Origin: Joyebacterum sp964521425 | GTDB lineage: Bacteria > Joyebacterota > Joyebacteria > Joyebacterales > Joyebacteraceae | Direction of reading: 5' to 3' | NCBI GenBank assembly: GCA_964521425.1 | Contig: CAZFRO010000002.1 | Coordinates: forward strand, 124,001 to 188,000 | DNA length: 64,000 nt | Shown: in pieces, positions 24,187 through 33,897 of the stretch | Layout: every line of letters starts with the position of its first letter | Position numbering within the stretch: the stretch's first letter is position 1 | The notes under the pieces: generated by a model | The model's input: only the letters and a program-made list of their open reading frames with translations | Database searches by the model: none | Told to the model about the DNA's origin: nothing | Position numbers and translations under genes: made by a program

Positions 24187-25143
24187 ATGGCAAACTATCT
24201 CGTGACCGGCGTGGCCGGTTTCATTGGATCGCACGTCGCCGAGCGTCTGATAGCGCGCGGCGATTCGGTTCGCGGGGTCGATTCCTTCACGAACTACTAC
24301 TCCAGATCTTTGAAAGAGGCGAATCTGTCCGGGCTCCTCGAGAGCGACGGTTTCGTGCTGGATGAACTCGATCTCTCATCCTGCGATCTCGATTCCGTTC
24401 TGAAGGATGTCGATGCGGTCTGCCATCTTGCGGCGCAGGCGGGCGTAAGAGCGAGCTGGGGCAGGAGCTTCGAGACCTACACGGACTGCAACATCATCGC
24501 TACGCAGCGCCTTCTGGAGGCCTGCAAGGGGAGAGCTCTCACTCGCTTCGTCTACGCCTCCTCATCATCGGTCTACGGTGACACCGACGATCTCCCGATG
24601 CGCGAGCGAGGGGCGACGTGCCCGGTCTCGCCGTACGGTGTAACGAAGCTCGCAGGAGAGCACCTGGCCGTGCTCTACCACAGGAACTACTCTGTGCCCA
24701 CTGTGTCGCTCAGGTTCTTCACGGTGTACGGTCCCAGACAACGACCGGATATGGCCTTCAACAAGTTCATCTCGGCCGCCCTTTCGGACCGCCCCATCGA
24801 GATATACGGAGACGGAGCGCAGACACGTGATTTCACGTTCATAGACGATATCGTCGACGGCGTAGTCAGCGCGCTGGCACAGGGATCACCCGGAGAGGTC
24901 TATAATCTGGGTGGGGGAAGCCGTGTATCCCTGAACGAGGCCATCGATACGCTGGAACGGGTGATGGGGGTGAGGATCGCGCGTCAGCACGGAGATTCAC
25001 AGAAGGGCGACGTGAGAGACACGCTTGCAGACGGCAGCAAGGCACGATCCGAGCTGGGATTCGCCCCCTCGGTCGGGCTGGAGGTGGGGTTGGCCCGCGA
25101 ATTCGAGTGGCTGAGATCCCTTCCTGGCATGGGAGATAAATGA
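24187..25143 (+). CDS. NAD-dependent nucleotide-sugar epimerase
   Basis: This 318-residue extended SDR enzyme has the cofactor motif GVAGFIGSH, HLAAQAGVRASW, the catalytic YASSSSVYG and YGVTKLAGE (YxxxK), and FTVYGPRQRPDMAF. The combination is that of UDP-glucuronate or UDP-N-acetylglucosamine 4-epimerases. It supplies an activated sugar for the glycan block. The exact sugar is not determinable. Confidence 0.88.
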   Translation: MANYLVTGVAGFIGSHVAERLIARGDSVRGVDSFTNYYSRSLKEANLSGLLESDGFVLDELDLSSCDLDSVLKDVDAVCHLAAQAGVRASWGRSFETYTDCNIIATQRLLEACKGRALTRFVYASSSSVYGDTDDLPMRERGATCPVSPYGVTKLAGEHLAVLYHRNYSVPTVSLRFFTVYGPRQRPDMAFNKFISAALSDRPIEIYGDGAQTRDFTFIDDIVDGVVSALAQGSPGEVYNLGGGSRVSLNEAIDTLERVMGVRIARQHGDSQKGDVRDTLADGSKARSELGFAPSVGLEVGLAREFEWLRSLPGMGDK

Positions 25144-25144
25144 G

Positions 25145-26089
25145 ATGGATGTCACGATTCTGGTACCGCTCTATAACGAAGAAGAGAGCCTCCGTGAGCT
25201 CTACAAGGCCGTGCAGGCGGGCATGTCGCCTCTGGACTTGAGCTGGGAGATCCTCTTCGTGAACGATGGGAGCACCGACTCCTCCATGGGCATTCTGGAG
25301 GAGCTCCACGGTCAATACGACAACGTCAGTGTGATAGCGTTCGGCCGCAATCTCGGCAAGTCAGCTGCCATGGCCGTCGGGTTCGAAGAGGCGTCGGGGA
25401 AGGTCGTGGTCACAATGGACGCCGACCTGCAGGATGATCCGGCCGAAATACCAAGCATGCTCAAGCGCCTCGACGATGGATTCGATCTCGTCTCAGGCTG
25501 GAAGAAGGAGAGGAAGGACCCTCTTTCGAAGCGGCTTCCCTCCAAGCTCTTCAATTGGGCGACGGGTGCGGTGTCAGGCGTCCACCTTCATGACATGAAC
25601 TGCGGTCTCAAGGCGTACAGACGCGAGGTCGTGAAGACGATCAAGGTCTACGGTGAACTCCACCGCTACACGCCCGTTCTCGCGCACTTCGCGGGCTTCT
25701 CCGTCACTGAGGTTCCCGTGCGCCATCACGCTCGACGCTACGGCCAGACGAAATTCGGGGCCGAGCGCTTCCTTCGAGGCTTCTTCGATCTCGTGACGGT
25801 TCTCTTTCTCAGACGCTATGTGACGAGACCCCTGCACCTGTTCGGAATGCTCGGATCAGTTCTCTTCGTGGGCGGCTTCGGCATAGGCGTCTACCTGACG
25901 ATCGTCAAGATCATGGGAGGGGCGATAGGCAGGAGACCGCTCCTGACCCTTGGAATCCTCCTCATCGTCGTCGGAGTACAGATGGTCTCGTTCGGACTTC
26001 TGGGCGAGATGCTGGCGAATCTGCGAAGCGACAGCATAGACTACCCGATCCGCGCGCGATTGGTGCGCCGCGGGGATGCCACGGGCTGA
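25145..26089 (+). CDS. Polyprenyl-phosphate glycosyltransferase (family 2, GtrB-like)
   Basis: This 314-residue protein begins VTILVPLYNEEESL and has NDGSTDSS, VVTMDADLQDDPAEIP and the family motif YGQTKFGAERFLRGFFDL. Two transmembrane helices follow at about residues 230-295. This is the GtrB/DPM-type layout that transfers a sugar to undecaprenyl phosphate. It starts one base after the epimerase stop. Confidence 0.88.
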   Translation: MDVTILVPLYNEEESLRELYKAVQAGMSPLDLSWEILFVNDGSTDSSMGILEELHGQYDNVSVIAFGRNLGKSAAMAVGFEEASGKVVVTMDADLQDDPAEIPSMLKRLDDGFDLVSGWKKERKDPLSKRLPSKLFNWATGAVSGVHLHDMNCGLKAYRREVVKTIKVYGELHRYTPVLAHFAGFSVTEVPVRHHARRYGQTKFGAERFLRGFFDLVTVLFLRRYVTRPLHLFGMLGSVLFVGGFGIGVYLTIVKIMGGAIGRRPLLTLGILLIVVGVQMVSFGLLGEMLANLRSDSIDYPIRARLVRRGDATG

Positions 26090-26113
26090 GAGAGCATCTT
26101 CAAGGATCATCAA

Positions 26114-27310
26114 GTGAGCGACAAGACCACACCACTCTATGAAGGAGCCGGATCGCGCGTGGCCATAGTCGGGCCCGCCTACCCCTTGAGGGGGGGCAAT
26201 GCGCTCTTCGTGGCCCATCTTGTGGATAGTCTGAGCTCTGATCACGATGTCTACGTCGTATCCTACAGCCGCCTCTACCCGTCTCTCCTCTTCCCGGGGA
26301 AGACGCAGATGAACCTCAGTCGAAACCCGGTGAAGACGACGGCATCTAGACAGCATGTCGACTCGATCAGTCCAGCGAGCTGGGTGCGGGCGGCTCGCTG
26401 GATGGCGGTGCCTGTGAGAAGACCTGCTCTGGTCATCTTCACGTGGTGGAACCCGTTCTTTGGGCCTGCCCTGGGTGTGATCGCACGTCTTGTGAAGAGA
26501 TGGACCGGTGCAGGGATCGTCTTCGTAGCCGAGAATGTGGTGTCTCACGAGAACCGATTCGTGGACAGATTCCTCACCCGCTTTGCACTCTCAAGCGCCG
26601 ACTACTTCCTTGTTCTCTCGGGCGTTGTGGCGAGCCGTATCCAGTCCCTCTTTCCCGGTGTCCCCATGAGACAGGCCGCCCTGCCCATATACGACTGCTA
26701 TCGTGACGAGCATACGGAGAGTGGCTGGGGGGAAAGAGCGTCCCTCAAGGAAGAGCTTCATATCGAGCGACCGGTTGTACTCTTCTTCGGCTACGTCCGG
26801 GAGTACAAGGGACTCAAGTACTTGCTCGAAGCGATGCCCGCGGTATTCAAGAAGGTGGATGTTGAGCTTCTGATCGTCGGGGAGTTCTACGATGACAGAG
26901 ATCGCTACGAGAGGCTGATAGACAGTCTGAGGATCAGGGAGCGCGTGACCGTCGTTGCCGAGCATGTCCCTGACGGGGATGTTGGTAGATACTTCGGCGC
27001 TGCCGACCTCGTTGTACTGCCGTATGTGTCGGCGACTCAGAGCGGAATCACCCAGATCGCCTTTGCGTTCGGACTGCCCGTTGTCAGCACGAACGTGGGA
27101 GGACTTCCGGAGGTGGTGGCGGACGGGAAGACGGGCTATATTGTTAATCCACGCGACCCTGAGGCGCTCGCACAGGCCATAGTGCGTTTCTTCACTGGCG
27201 GGGAGGCGGAAGCCATGCGCTCCAACGTGGAGGATGAGGCACGACGAGACCGCGCGGGAGACCTCATGAGACGGGCCGTCCGGGATTTCGTCGAGATGGA
27301 GAGCACGTAA
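26114..27310 (+). CDS. Family 4 glycosyltransferase (GT-B)
   Basis: This 398-residue GT-B enzyme has an N-terminal acceptor domain (AIVGPAYPLRGGNALFVAHL) and a C-terminal donor domain (VVLFFGYVREYKGLKYLLEAM; SATQSGITQIAFAFGLPVVSTNVGGLPEVV). The start is GTG at 26114. It belongs to the contiguous surface-glycan block; donor and acceptor sugars are unknown. Confidence 0.87.
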   Translation: MSDKTTPLYEGAGSRVAIVGPAYPLRGGNALFVAHLVDSLSSDHDVYVVSYSRLYPSLLFPGKTQMNLSRNPVKTTASRQHVDSISPASWVRAARWMAVPVRRPALVIFTWWNPFFGPALGVIARLVKRWTGAGIVFVAENVVSHENRFVDRFLTRFALSSADYFLVLSGVVASRIQSLFPGVPMRQAALPIYDCYRDEHTESGWGERASLKEELHIERPVVLFFGYVREYKGLKYLLEAMPAVFKKVDVELLIVGEFYDDRDRYERLIDSLRIRERVTVVAEHVPDGDVGRYFGAADLVVLPYVSATQSGITQIAFAFGLPVVSTNVGGLPEVVADGKTGYIVNPRDPEALAQAIVRFFTGGEAEAMRSNVEDEARRDRAGDLMRRAVRDFVEMEST

Positions 27311-27336
27311 CGCCCTCAAGGCGGAAGGCAGACAAC

Positions 27337-28245
27337 GTGAGCACACCGTCCGTCTACGCGGTCATCATCAATTGGAACGGCATGGATGTCATCGGTGACT
27401 GCCTCCGCTCCCTGGAGAAGTCCACGTACGAGAACCTCACAACGCTCGTCGTGGACAATGCATCGACTGACGGATCCCCCGACTTCATCAAACGGTCCTT
27501 CAACGGGATTCGCCTCGTTGAGACCGGTGACAATCTCAGGTATGCGGGCGGCGCCAATGTCGGGTTGCGGAAGGCTCTTGAGAGCGGAGCGGAGTACGTC
27601 CTTCTTCTCAACAACGACATTGAGATAGCCCCGGATGCCGTATCAGAACTCGTTCGTGTCGCCGAGAGTCACCGGGATGCCGCCTTGCTTGGTCCGAAGA
27701 TCTACTATCACGATCCTTCGGACCTCATCTGGTCGATGGGGGGCAGCGTCTCTTTCTGGACCGGGAGAATCCGACACCTTGGACTGAGAGAGCGCGACAC
27801 GGGGCAGTATGAGCATGTTGCGGAGGTCGACTACCTCACCGGATGCGCACTTCTTGTACCGGTGGCAACACTCGGTTCTGTGGGCTATCTTGATGAGAGT
27901 TACCATATGTACAACGAGGATACGGACTGGTGCTTGAGGGCCAGGGATCTTGGTCTCACGTGTCTCGTGGTGCCGTCCGCTCATCTGTGGCACAAGGTCT
28001 CCACGAGTTCGGGTGGGGGACTGACACCGTACAAGATATATCATCGCATCATCAGCACGATGGCCTTTTTCAGACGCTACGCGCGTCCGTATCACTGGCT
28101 CGGCATCATCCCACTGACGGGGGCGCGCACGGTCGGCTTCGCCGTGAAGGGGCTCCTGACGAGGAGGTCGGACAACGTCTCAGCCGTGGTGGCCGGTACG
28201 CTCGATGTTGCGAGGAGGAAGGGGAGGACAAACAGATATGGCTAG
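27337..28245 (+). CDS. Family 2 glycosyltransferase (rhamnosyltransferase-like)
   Basis: This 302-residue enzyme has VYAVIINWNGMDVIGDCLRSL, VVDNASTDGSPDF, LLLNNDIEI (DxD-like) and the acceptor segment DYLTGCALLVPVATLGSVGYLDESYHMYNEDTDWCLRA. This pattern is typical of WbbL-type rhamnosyltransferases. The start is GTG at 27337. It overlaps the next gene by 8 bp. Confidence 0.85.
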   Translation: MSTPSVYAVIINWNGMDVIGDCLRSLEKSTYENLTTLVVDNASTDGSPDFIKRSFNGIRLVETGDNLRYAGGANVGLRKALESGAEYVLLLNNDIEIAPDAVSELVRVAESHRDAALLGPKIYYHDPSDLIWSMGGSVSFWTGRIRHLGLRERDTGQYEHVAEVDYLTGCALLVPVATLGSVGYLDESYHMYNEDTDWCLRARDLGLTCLVVPSAHLWHKVSTSSGGGLTPYKIYHRIISTMAFFRRYARPYHWLGIIPLTGARTVGFAVKGLLTRRSDNVSAVVAGTLDVARRKGRTNRYG

Positions 28246-29620
28246 ACGGACCCTTTCTACTGGCGCCATTCTCCTTCTTGGCGCGGTTCTCTTGGGGATT
28301 GTCCTCGTTGGGTGTTCGAGTCCAGAGGGTGATACGAGCGAGCCTGCGACAAGGCTCATCATCTTCGGGATCGACGCCTTGAACTGGAATACGCTCACGC
28401 CGATGCTCGAAGCGGGTGAACTCCCCGACATCGCGGGACTGCTCCATCGAGGGTCCTACGGCGTTCTGAAGAGCGGCGTGCCGATTCAATCTCCTCAGAT
28501 GTGGACGAGCATCGCGACTGGCGTCGTCCCGGAGCGACACGGCATCACCCGATTCGTAGCCGAGCTGCCTGGGGGGACGAAGGAAGTCCCGGTGACGAAT
28601 AACATGCGCCGGGTCAAGGCGTTCTGGAACATCCTGTCCGAGAGGAGCATCTCCGTCGGCATCGTCGGATGGTGGCCGAGTTGGCCGGTCGATGAGGTCG
28701 AGGGATTCATGATCGCCCAGAGAGCGTGGCCCGTCAACTGGAGCCTGCATGGCATCCCGTTCGGCGCCGCCCGCGACGCCCGCGGACGACTGATCACGGA
28801 TGACTTCCCGGGGCGGACGTGGCCCGAGTCGCTCTATGAGGAGTTCGAAGGCTTCATCGTGACTGAAGAGGATGTCACGATAGGGGAATTGAATCAGTTC
28901 TTCGCGGATTCCCGTTTCACCGATCCGGCCAAGCAGTTTCATGCACGCTGGGTCTATGCGAAGGACAAGACCTTCGCTGATGCGGGGCTCCATTTTCTCG
29001 TGAAGGAGCAACCTCAAGTATTCGCCGTGTATCTGCAGGGAACGGACGTTGTCTCCCACTACTACTGGGGCTACCAGGAGGAGGCGGGCTTCACGGTCAG
29101 CCCGGATGACGCCCGTATGTACGGAAGCGTAGTGAAGAACTACTACTCTTTCATCGACAGAACAATAGGACGCTATCTGGAGACGGTGGATAACAGGACG
29201 GCCGTGCTCCTGGTCTCCGACCATGGCTTCGAGACGAAACAAGAGCTTAAGTCTCGCTGGGAACGCGGCGAGAGAATCCGCACGGAGGAGGGGGGCAAGG
29301 ACGTCCCCTGGGATCATGGCGTCGACGGAGTCATTGTTTTTGCCGGTCCGGGAGTGAAGGCCGGACACCGCATGGAGAGTGATGCATCGGTGGTCGATGT
29401 GACGCCGACCATGTTGGCGTATCTTGGACTGCCGGCAGCTCAGGACATGGACGGACGCCCTCTGACCGACTGCTTCGAGGAGACATTCCTAAGCGTGCAC
29501 CCGGTTCAGTGGATTCCCACGTACGAGACGGGGGAGGCGGGCGGCAGTGAGTTCCCGATCGAGTCACCGATTGATGAGGGCATCCGGGAGAAACTGAGGT
29601 CGCTCGGCTACATTGAGTAG
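28238..29620 (+). CDS. Alkaline-phosphatase-superfamily phosphodiesterase, lipoprotein (paralog A)
   Basis: This 460-residue protein has a lipoprotein signal (lipobox LVGC at about residue 24). Type I phosphodiesterase motifs follow: metal Asp in IIFGIDALNW, the nucleophile region PQMWTSIATGVVPERHGI, LLVSDHGF and VDVTPTMLAYLGLP. It ends EKLRSLGYIE. It is expected to act on phospho-substituents of surface glycans or lipids in the periplasm. GGGGAGG lies upstream of ATG 28238. A membrane paralog lies two genes downstream. Confidence 0.8.
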   Translation: MARRTLSTGAILLLGAVLLGIVLVGCSSPEGDTSEPATRLIIFGIDALNWNTLTPMLEAGELPDIAGLLHRGSYGVLKSGVPIQSPQMWTSIATGVVPERHGITRFVAELPGGTKEVPVTNNMRRVKAFWNILSERSISVGIVGWWPSWPVDEVEGFMIAQRAWPVNWSLHGIPFGAARDARGRLITDDFPGRTWPESLYEEFEGFIVTEEDVTIGELNQFFADSRFTDPAKQFHARWVYAKDKTFADAGLHFLVKEQPQVFAVYLQGTDVVSHYYWGYQEEAGFTVSPDDARMYGSVVKNYYSFIDRTIGRYLETVDNRTAVLLVSDHGFETKQELKSRWERGERIRTEEGGKDVPWDHGVDGVIVFAGPGVKAGHRMESDASVVDVTPTMLAYLGLPAAQDMDGRPLTDCFEETFLSVHPVQWIPTYETGEAGGSEFPIESPIDEGIREKLRSLGYIE

Positions 29621-29642
29621 TCGCAGTGATCGGAGGAATCTG

Positions 29643-30752
29643 ATGGCAGAGACGGTGCGATTCGACTGCAAGCTCTACCTGGGCGACCGACCGTGTCGCT
29701 TCGGCGGGGCGTGCGATGCGTGTACCCACTATCAGCCAATGGGGACACGACTCCTCATTGTCAAGCTCGCCGCGGCTGGAGACGTTCTGCGGACCACGTC
29801 GATTCTGGAGCCGCTCAAGAGGAAGTACCCCGATTCGCATATCACGTGGGTGACTGACGAGAATGCGCTCCCACTAATCAATCTGAATCCGTACATAGAT
29901 CGTGCGGTCGCTCTTGGATTCGAAGCCACCCTGACTCTCTTGGCTCAGAGCTTCGATGTGGCCATCTGCCTCGACAAGGAGCCGCGTGCGTGCGCTCTCA
30001 TGAATCTGATCGAGGCCGACCGCAAACTGGGTTTCGGTCTCTCGAAATGGGGCACCACCGAGCCCAAGAGCGCGGGAGCCAGGTACGATTTCGACCTCGG
30101 GCTATCGAACGACAGGAAGTTCAACGAGAACACGAGGAGCTACCCTGAGATCTTCTGTGAGATCGCCGAGGTGGATTTCGCGGGTGAGCCGTACACGCTT
30201 GCGCTTCCGGACGAATCTATCGAGTATGCGGACAGATTCGTTCGTGAACTGGGCGCTCATGCACCTCTCGTCGGTCTGAATGTGGGCGCAGGTCGGGTCT
30301 TTGCGAACAAAGCATGGACGCCATCCGGTTACGCTGCTCTTGCCGGTCGGATCACTCGTGATCTGGGAGGCACGGCTCTGATTCTCGGGGGCGCTCAAGA
30401 GAAGGACACGGTGGCAGAGGTCATCGCCCTGTCACAGGGAACAGCTATCGCTGGTGGACACCACGCACTCATGGACTTCGCGGCAATCGTGGGCTTGCTC
30501 GACGCTCTTGTCACGGGCGACACGATGGCCCTTCACATTGCTGTGGCATTGCGAGTTCCAGTCGTGGCGCTCTTCGGACCAACCGTTCATCAGGAGATTG
30601 ATCTCTTTGGTCAGGGCCGCAAGGTAACGACTACGATAGACTGTGCGCCCTGCTATCGCAGATCGTGCGACATCACCCCCTCCTGCATGGACGCCATAGG
30701 TGTTGACGAGGTCTTTGCGGCATTGGCCGAGGCGCTGGAATCCGAGGGTTAG
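29643..30752 (+). CDS. Family 9 glycosyltransferase (heptosyltransferase-like) with cysteine-rich N-terminus
   Basis: This 369-residue GT-B enzyme of the ADP-heptose transferase family has LLIVKLAAAGDVLRTTSILEPL, VGLNVGAGRVFANKAW, GGAQEKD and ALFGPTVHQE. Before the catalytic domain is a 30-residue extension with four cysteines (FDC...RPC...GAC-x2-CTHY). A second cluster closes the protein (DCAPCYRRSCDITPSC). Both look metal-binding, perhaps zinc. GGAGG precedes the ATG at 29643. Confidence 0.85.
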   Translation: MAETVRFDCKLYLGDRPCRFGGACDACTHYQPMGTRLLIVKLAAAGDVLRTTSILEPLKRKYPDSHITWVTDENALPLINLNPYIDRAVALGFEATLTLLAQSFDVAICLDKEPRACALMNLIEADRKLGFGLSKWGTTEPKSAGARYDFDLGLSNDRKFNENTRSYPEIFCEIAEVDFAGEPYTLALPDESIEYADRFVRELGAHAPLVGLNVGAGRVFANKAWTPSGYAALAGRITRDLGGTALILGGAQEKDTVAEVIALSQGTAIAGGHHALMDFAAIVGLLDALVTGDTMALHIAVALRVPVVALFGPTVHQEIDLFGQGRKVTTTIDCAPCYRRSCDITPSCMDAIGVDEVFAALAEALESEG

Positions 30753-30756
30753 CAAG

Positions 30757-32541
30757 ATGAGACACAAGAAGCAGACGGAAACGGGAGTGAGACCGATTCT
30801 GCTCCGCCTTCCTCTCTTCGCACTGGGTTTCGCCGTCGTCATCGGCGCGTACCTCGGAGTCTTCGGGGTGCGAACGAGCGGCTTCACCATCGCTCTCGCC
30901 CCAGAGCAGATAGTCCCTGTCACTGCAGTCTGTCTGCTCTCCTACATTCTCCTGGGGCTACTCGCCGTTCTGCCGATGTTGTTCGGCCTGGCGAGGAAGC
31001 ATGACATCTCACGCGCCGAGGGGCGCCTCGTCTTCGTCATGACGACCGTGACGGCCTGGGTCCTCGCGACCTTCACCTTCCTGCCGGTGAAGGGTTCGGA
31101 GACGTTCGTTCGCGCGGGTACGCTCTCGACCTTTCAACTCAACATGATCGGGGCCCTTCTTGTGCTCATTGGAGGGCTCGCGCTCGGCTTGATGGTGGCA
31201 TTCCTCGTCGTTCGCCTTCTCACGCTTCTGAGAAACACATTGACGACCAGAGGAATACGTACTCTGGGACTTACCCCTCTTGTCATCGCTCTTCTCATGC
31301 TGGTGATAGGCCCTGGGCTCAGGTCGCGCGCGCGTCCGAGCTTCTCGGGACCCCCAGGTGAGACGCATGCCGAGATGCCGCGCATCCTTGTGATCGGCGT
31401 GGACGGATGCGACTGGGAGATGCTTGGGCCCCTGGTCGAAGCCGGTGAGCTCCCGAATTTCCAGAGGTTGATGGAGCGTGGTTGGCACGGTCCTTTGCTT
31501 ACCGCTGAACCGATGATATCACCCAGAATATGGACGACGATAGCCACGGGCAGAGTGCCTGAGAAGCATGGCATTCTGGGCTTCGTCGACCTGAACGGTG
31601 TTCCCGTCAACGCGGGTATGAGAAGGGCGCCGGCCTTGTGGGAGATAGTCTCAGGCTACGGCGGCGTTGTGGGCGTGACAGGGTGGTACGTGACGTGGCC
31701 GGCTGACGATGTCAACGGCTTCGTGGTTTCGGATCGCGTCCATTCGCTCCTGAGGGGCCCGCTGCAGCTCCTGCACACGATTCAGGGAGAGCCGACAAAC
31801 GAGCGACTTGGTTCCTTCGGCTCGTTTGCGTTCGATCCGGGCTACAAGCGTCTTGAGAAGAGCGACAAGCGCTACCAGCAGAACAGGATAGTCGACGAGC
31901 CACTCAGATGGGGATATCTGAGGGACGAGATATACTCTACCGTCGCGGACTTCTTCATCCCCCAGTACGACCCGAACTTCTCGGCCGTCTATCTCCGAGG
32001 CATCGACTTTGTGCAGCATTTCTTCTGGCAGTATTCGGATCCCGGCCCGTTTGAGACCGTGGCGCCTGCGGATGTCAGAAGCTACGGAGATGTCATCCCG
32101 AACTACTACAGATACACGGATCGCCTGCTTGGCAGGTTGCTGGAATCGGTAGGGGATGACACGAACATACTCCTGGTCTCCGATCACGGTTTCCAGCCTC
32201 GTCTGAACGGGAACCCCAGCATGCCTCAGCTGACAGGGATGCACGACAAGCACGGTGTCGTCATAGGCGCAGGCCCTGCCTTCAGGACGCTCGGTCCCTT
32301 CGGCGACGCTACGATCCTTGATATCGCTCCGACCTGCCTCGCAGTGCTTGGTCTGGCGGTGCCGGACGACATGGACGGTCGCGTTTTGCTTGAGACGATC
32401 GCTCCCGGGCATCTTGCACGCTACCCGCTTAGTTCGGTGGCAAGCTACGACGCGGCAATCGCCAGAGAGGGCGCGGAACTCGGTTCAACGATGGACGAAT
32501 CGATCAAGGAACAGCTCAGATCTCTCGGCTACATCGAGTAG
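30757..32541 (+). CDS. Membrane-anchored alkaline-phosphatase-superfamily phosphodiesterase (paralog B)
   Basis: This 594-residue protein has four hydrophobic helices in the first 190 residues, followed by a periplasmic catalytic domain similar to paralog A. Matching motifs are ILVIGVDGCDWEML, PRIWTTIATGRVPEKHGI, ILLVSDHGF and LDIAPTCLAVLGL. It also ends EQLRSLGYIE. The membrane domain recalls lipid-headgroup transferases, so a phosphotransferase acting on a membrane-bound glycan is possible. ATG 30757 follows GAGGG. Confidence 0.78.
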   Translation: MRHKKQTETGVRPILLRLPLFALGFAVVIGAYLGVFGVRTSGFTIALAPEQIVPVTAVCLLSYILLGLLAVLPMLFGLARKHDISRAEGRLVFVMTTVTAWVLATFTFLPVKGSETFVRAGTLSTFQLNMIGALLVLIGGLALGLMVAFLVVRLLTLLRNTLTTRGIRTLGLTPLVIALLMLVIGPGLRSRARPSFSGPPGETHAEMPRILVIGVDGCDWEMLGPLVEAGELPNFQRLMERGWHGPLLTAEPMISPRIWTTIATGRVPEKHGILGFVDLNGVPVNAGMRRAPALWEIVSGYGGVVGVTGWYVTWPADDVNGFVVSDRVHSLLRGPLQLLHTIQGEPTNERLGSFGSFAFDPGYKRLEKSDKRYQQNRIVDEPLRWGYLRDEIYSTVADFFIPQYDPNFSAVYLRGIDFVQHFFWQYSDPGPFETVAPADVRSYGDVIPNYYRYTDRLLGRLLESVGDDTNILLVSDHGFQPRLNGNPSMPQLTGMHDKHGVVIGAGPAFRTLGPFGDATILDIAPTCLAVLGLAVPDDMDGRVLLETIAPGHLARYPLSSVASYDAAIAREGAELGSTMDESIKEQLRSLGYIE

Positions 32542-32571
32542 AAGGTCCTGTATCCGAATCCCGGAGGATCC

Positions 32572-33846
32572 TTGGGTGCACTCACGGAACCACGGAGCAT
32601 TGGAGCTCACTTCAGGGTAGGCTCCGTCTTCGGAATCGTCCTCCTGGCAGCCTTGCTCCAGCTCCTGAGCCAGGTGCTGCTGGCACGGGGGCTTCCGAAG
32701 GAGTCCGTCGGGATCATTGCACTCATTCTTGGAGCACTCCCTCTTCTTTCCACGATATCCCTGCTGGGACAGGAACCCGCAACAGTCCGGTTCATCGCTC
32801 GCTCGTCCAGCGACACCTACGACATTTCGGCACACGTCAGGCGCGTGCTCATCGCGGTAGTGCCACTCGGCATCGCCGTGGGCGTCATCGCCGGCCTGTA
32901 CTACGCCTTGGGCTTTCTGTCGATACTGACCCTGGTGATGGTGCTGGCCGCGAACAATGTCATCATCCTCGTGAGCGGTGTGGAGCGGGCGCACCACCAC
33001 TATGAGCGCGCCATGCTCTGGAGGCAGATGCCTGTCCTTCTCATGGCAGTGCTCTTCGTCGGTGTCTTTCTGGCCCGGCGAATGGACCTCACCTACATAC
33101 AATGGTCACTGATCCTGGCGTTCGGAATCTCGGTGGCCCTGGTCGCGATCGCTCGCGTCCGTGGCGCGTTGGGAGAGGATGTCGGAAGTCCCGGGAAGCT
33201 AAGCCCGGTTCCGTCATCCGTGGCGAAGGAGGGCCTGCTCTTCCTGGGAACGGGGCTCAGCTTCTCCGTCATGATCGGGATCGACAAGCTCATCATAGGC
33301 AAGATGATGAGCTACTCCGACCTCGCGGTCTACGCCACCATCTTCGCCACGATGAAGGGGTTCGACTTCCTCTTCTACTCCATTGGATATGTGCTCATGC
33401 CAAGCGTGGGCTCGATGGGACGAATCCGTCTGGGTCGTTACTTCGGCGCGATTGCCCTTCTGGCTCTCGCGCTCTCCGCGGCCTATTTCTTCCTCGGCGA
33501 CGATGTGGTGCACCTCCTGTACAAGGGACGCTATGACTCGGGCTCCTATCTGATATTGCCTTTCATCTTGTCCGGCGTGTTCAAGCTGTTCTACTCTATT
33601 CCAAGTAGCCTCGTCGGAGGCCGCCTCCCTCGGGTCGCCATGAAACAGTTCATGTGGCTGAACTTCGGAACGCTGGCTGCCAATGTTGTGCTCGATATCG
33701 TCCTCATTCTGAGATGGGGACTGATGGGAGCGGCCGTGGGGACAGCCATCGCAGGGGGGATGCGCCTGGTCGGCGGATTGCTGGTCCTTGTGGGACACCG
33801 CTCGCATCTTGGCCAAAGGCCTGAGGGCGACGCCGGCGGGTTCTGA
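32572..33846 (+). CDS. Polysaccharide/lipid-linked oligosaccharide flippase (MOP superfamily)
   Basis: This 424-residue membrane protein has about 12 hydrophobic helices. Features typical of Wzx-like exporters include an early QEPATVRFIARSSS segment, a central IGIDKLIIGKMMSYSDLAVYATIF and a late LGDDVVHLLYKGRYDSGSYLILPFILSGVF. It would flip the lipid-linked repeat unit made by the surrounding enzymes. The start is TTG at 32572, with GGAGG only 4 bp upstream. Confidence 0.8.
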   Translation: MGALTEPRSIGAHFRVGSVFGIVLLAALLQLLSQVLLARGLPKESVGIIALILGALPLLSTISLLGQEPATVRFIARSSSDTYDISAHVRRVLIAVVPLGIAVGVIAGLYYALGFLSILTLVMVLAANNVIILVSGVERAHHHYERAMLWRQMPVLLMAVLFVGVFLARRMDLTYIQWSLILAFGISVALVAIARVRGALGEDVGSPGKLSPVPSSVAKEGLLFLGTGLSFSVMIGIDKLIIGKMMSYSDLAVYATIFATMKGFDFLFYSIGYVLMPSVGSMGRIRLGRYFGAIALLALALSAAYFFLGDDVVHLLYKGRYDSGSYLILPFILSGVFKLFYSIPSSLVGGRLPRVAMKQFMWLNFGTLAANVVLDIVLILRWGLMGAAVGTAIAGGMRLVGGLLVLVGHRSHLGQRPEGDAGGF

Positions 33847-33897
33847 GACTTCGAGGCCGTGTGAATAGCACTACACCACTACATCGGGGAGATGCGA

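Noticed and set aside
28106..29368. A 420-codon minus-strand open frame
   Set aside because: It is antisense to the phosphodiesterase gene with its conserved motifs, and shows no domain of its own.
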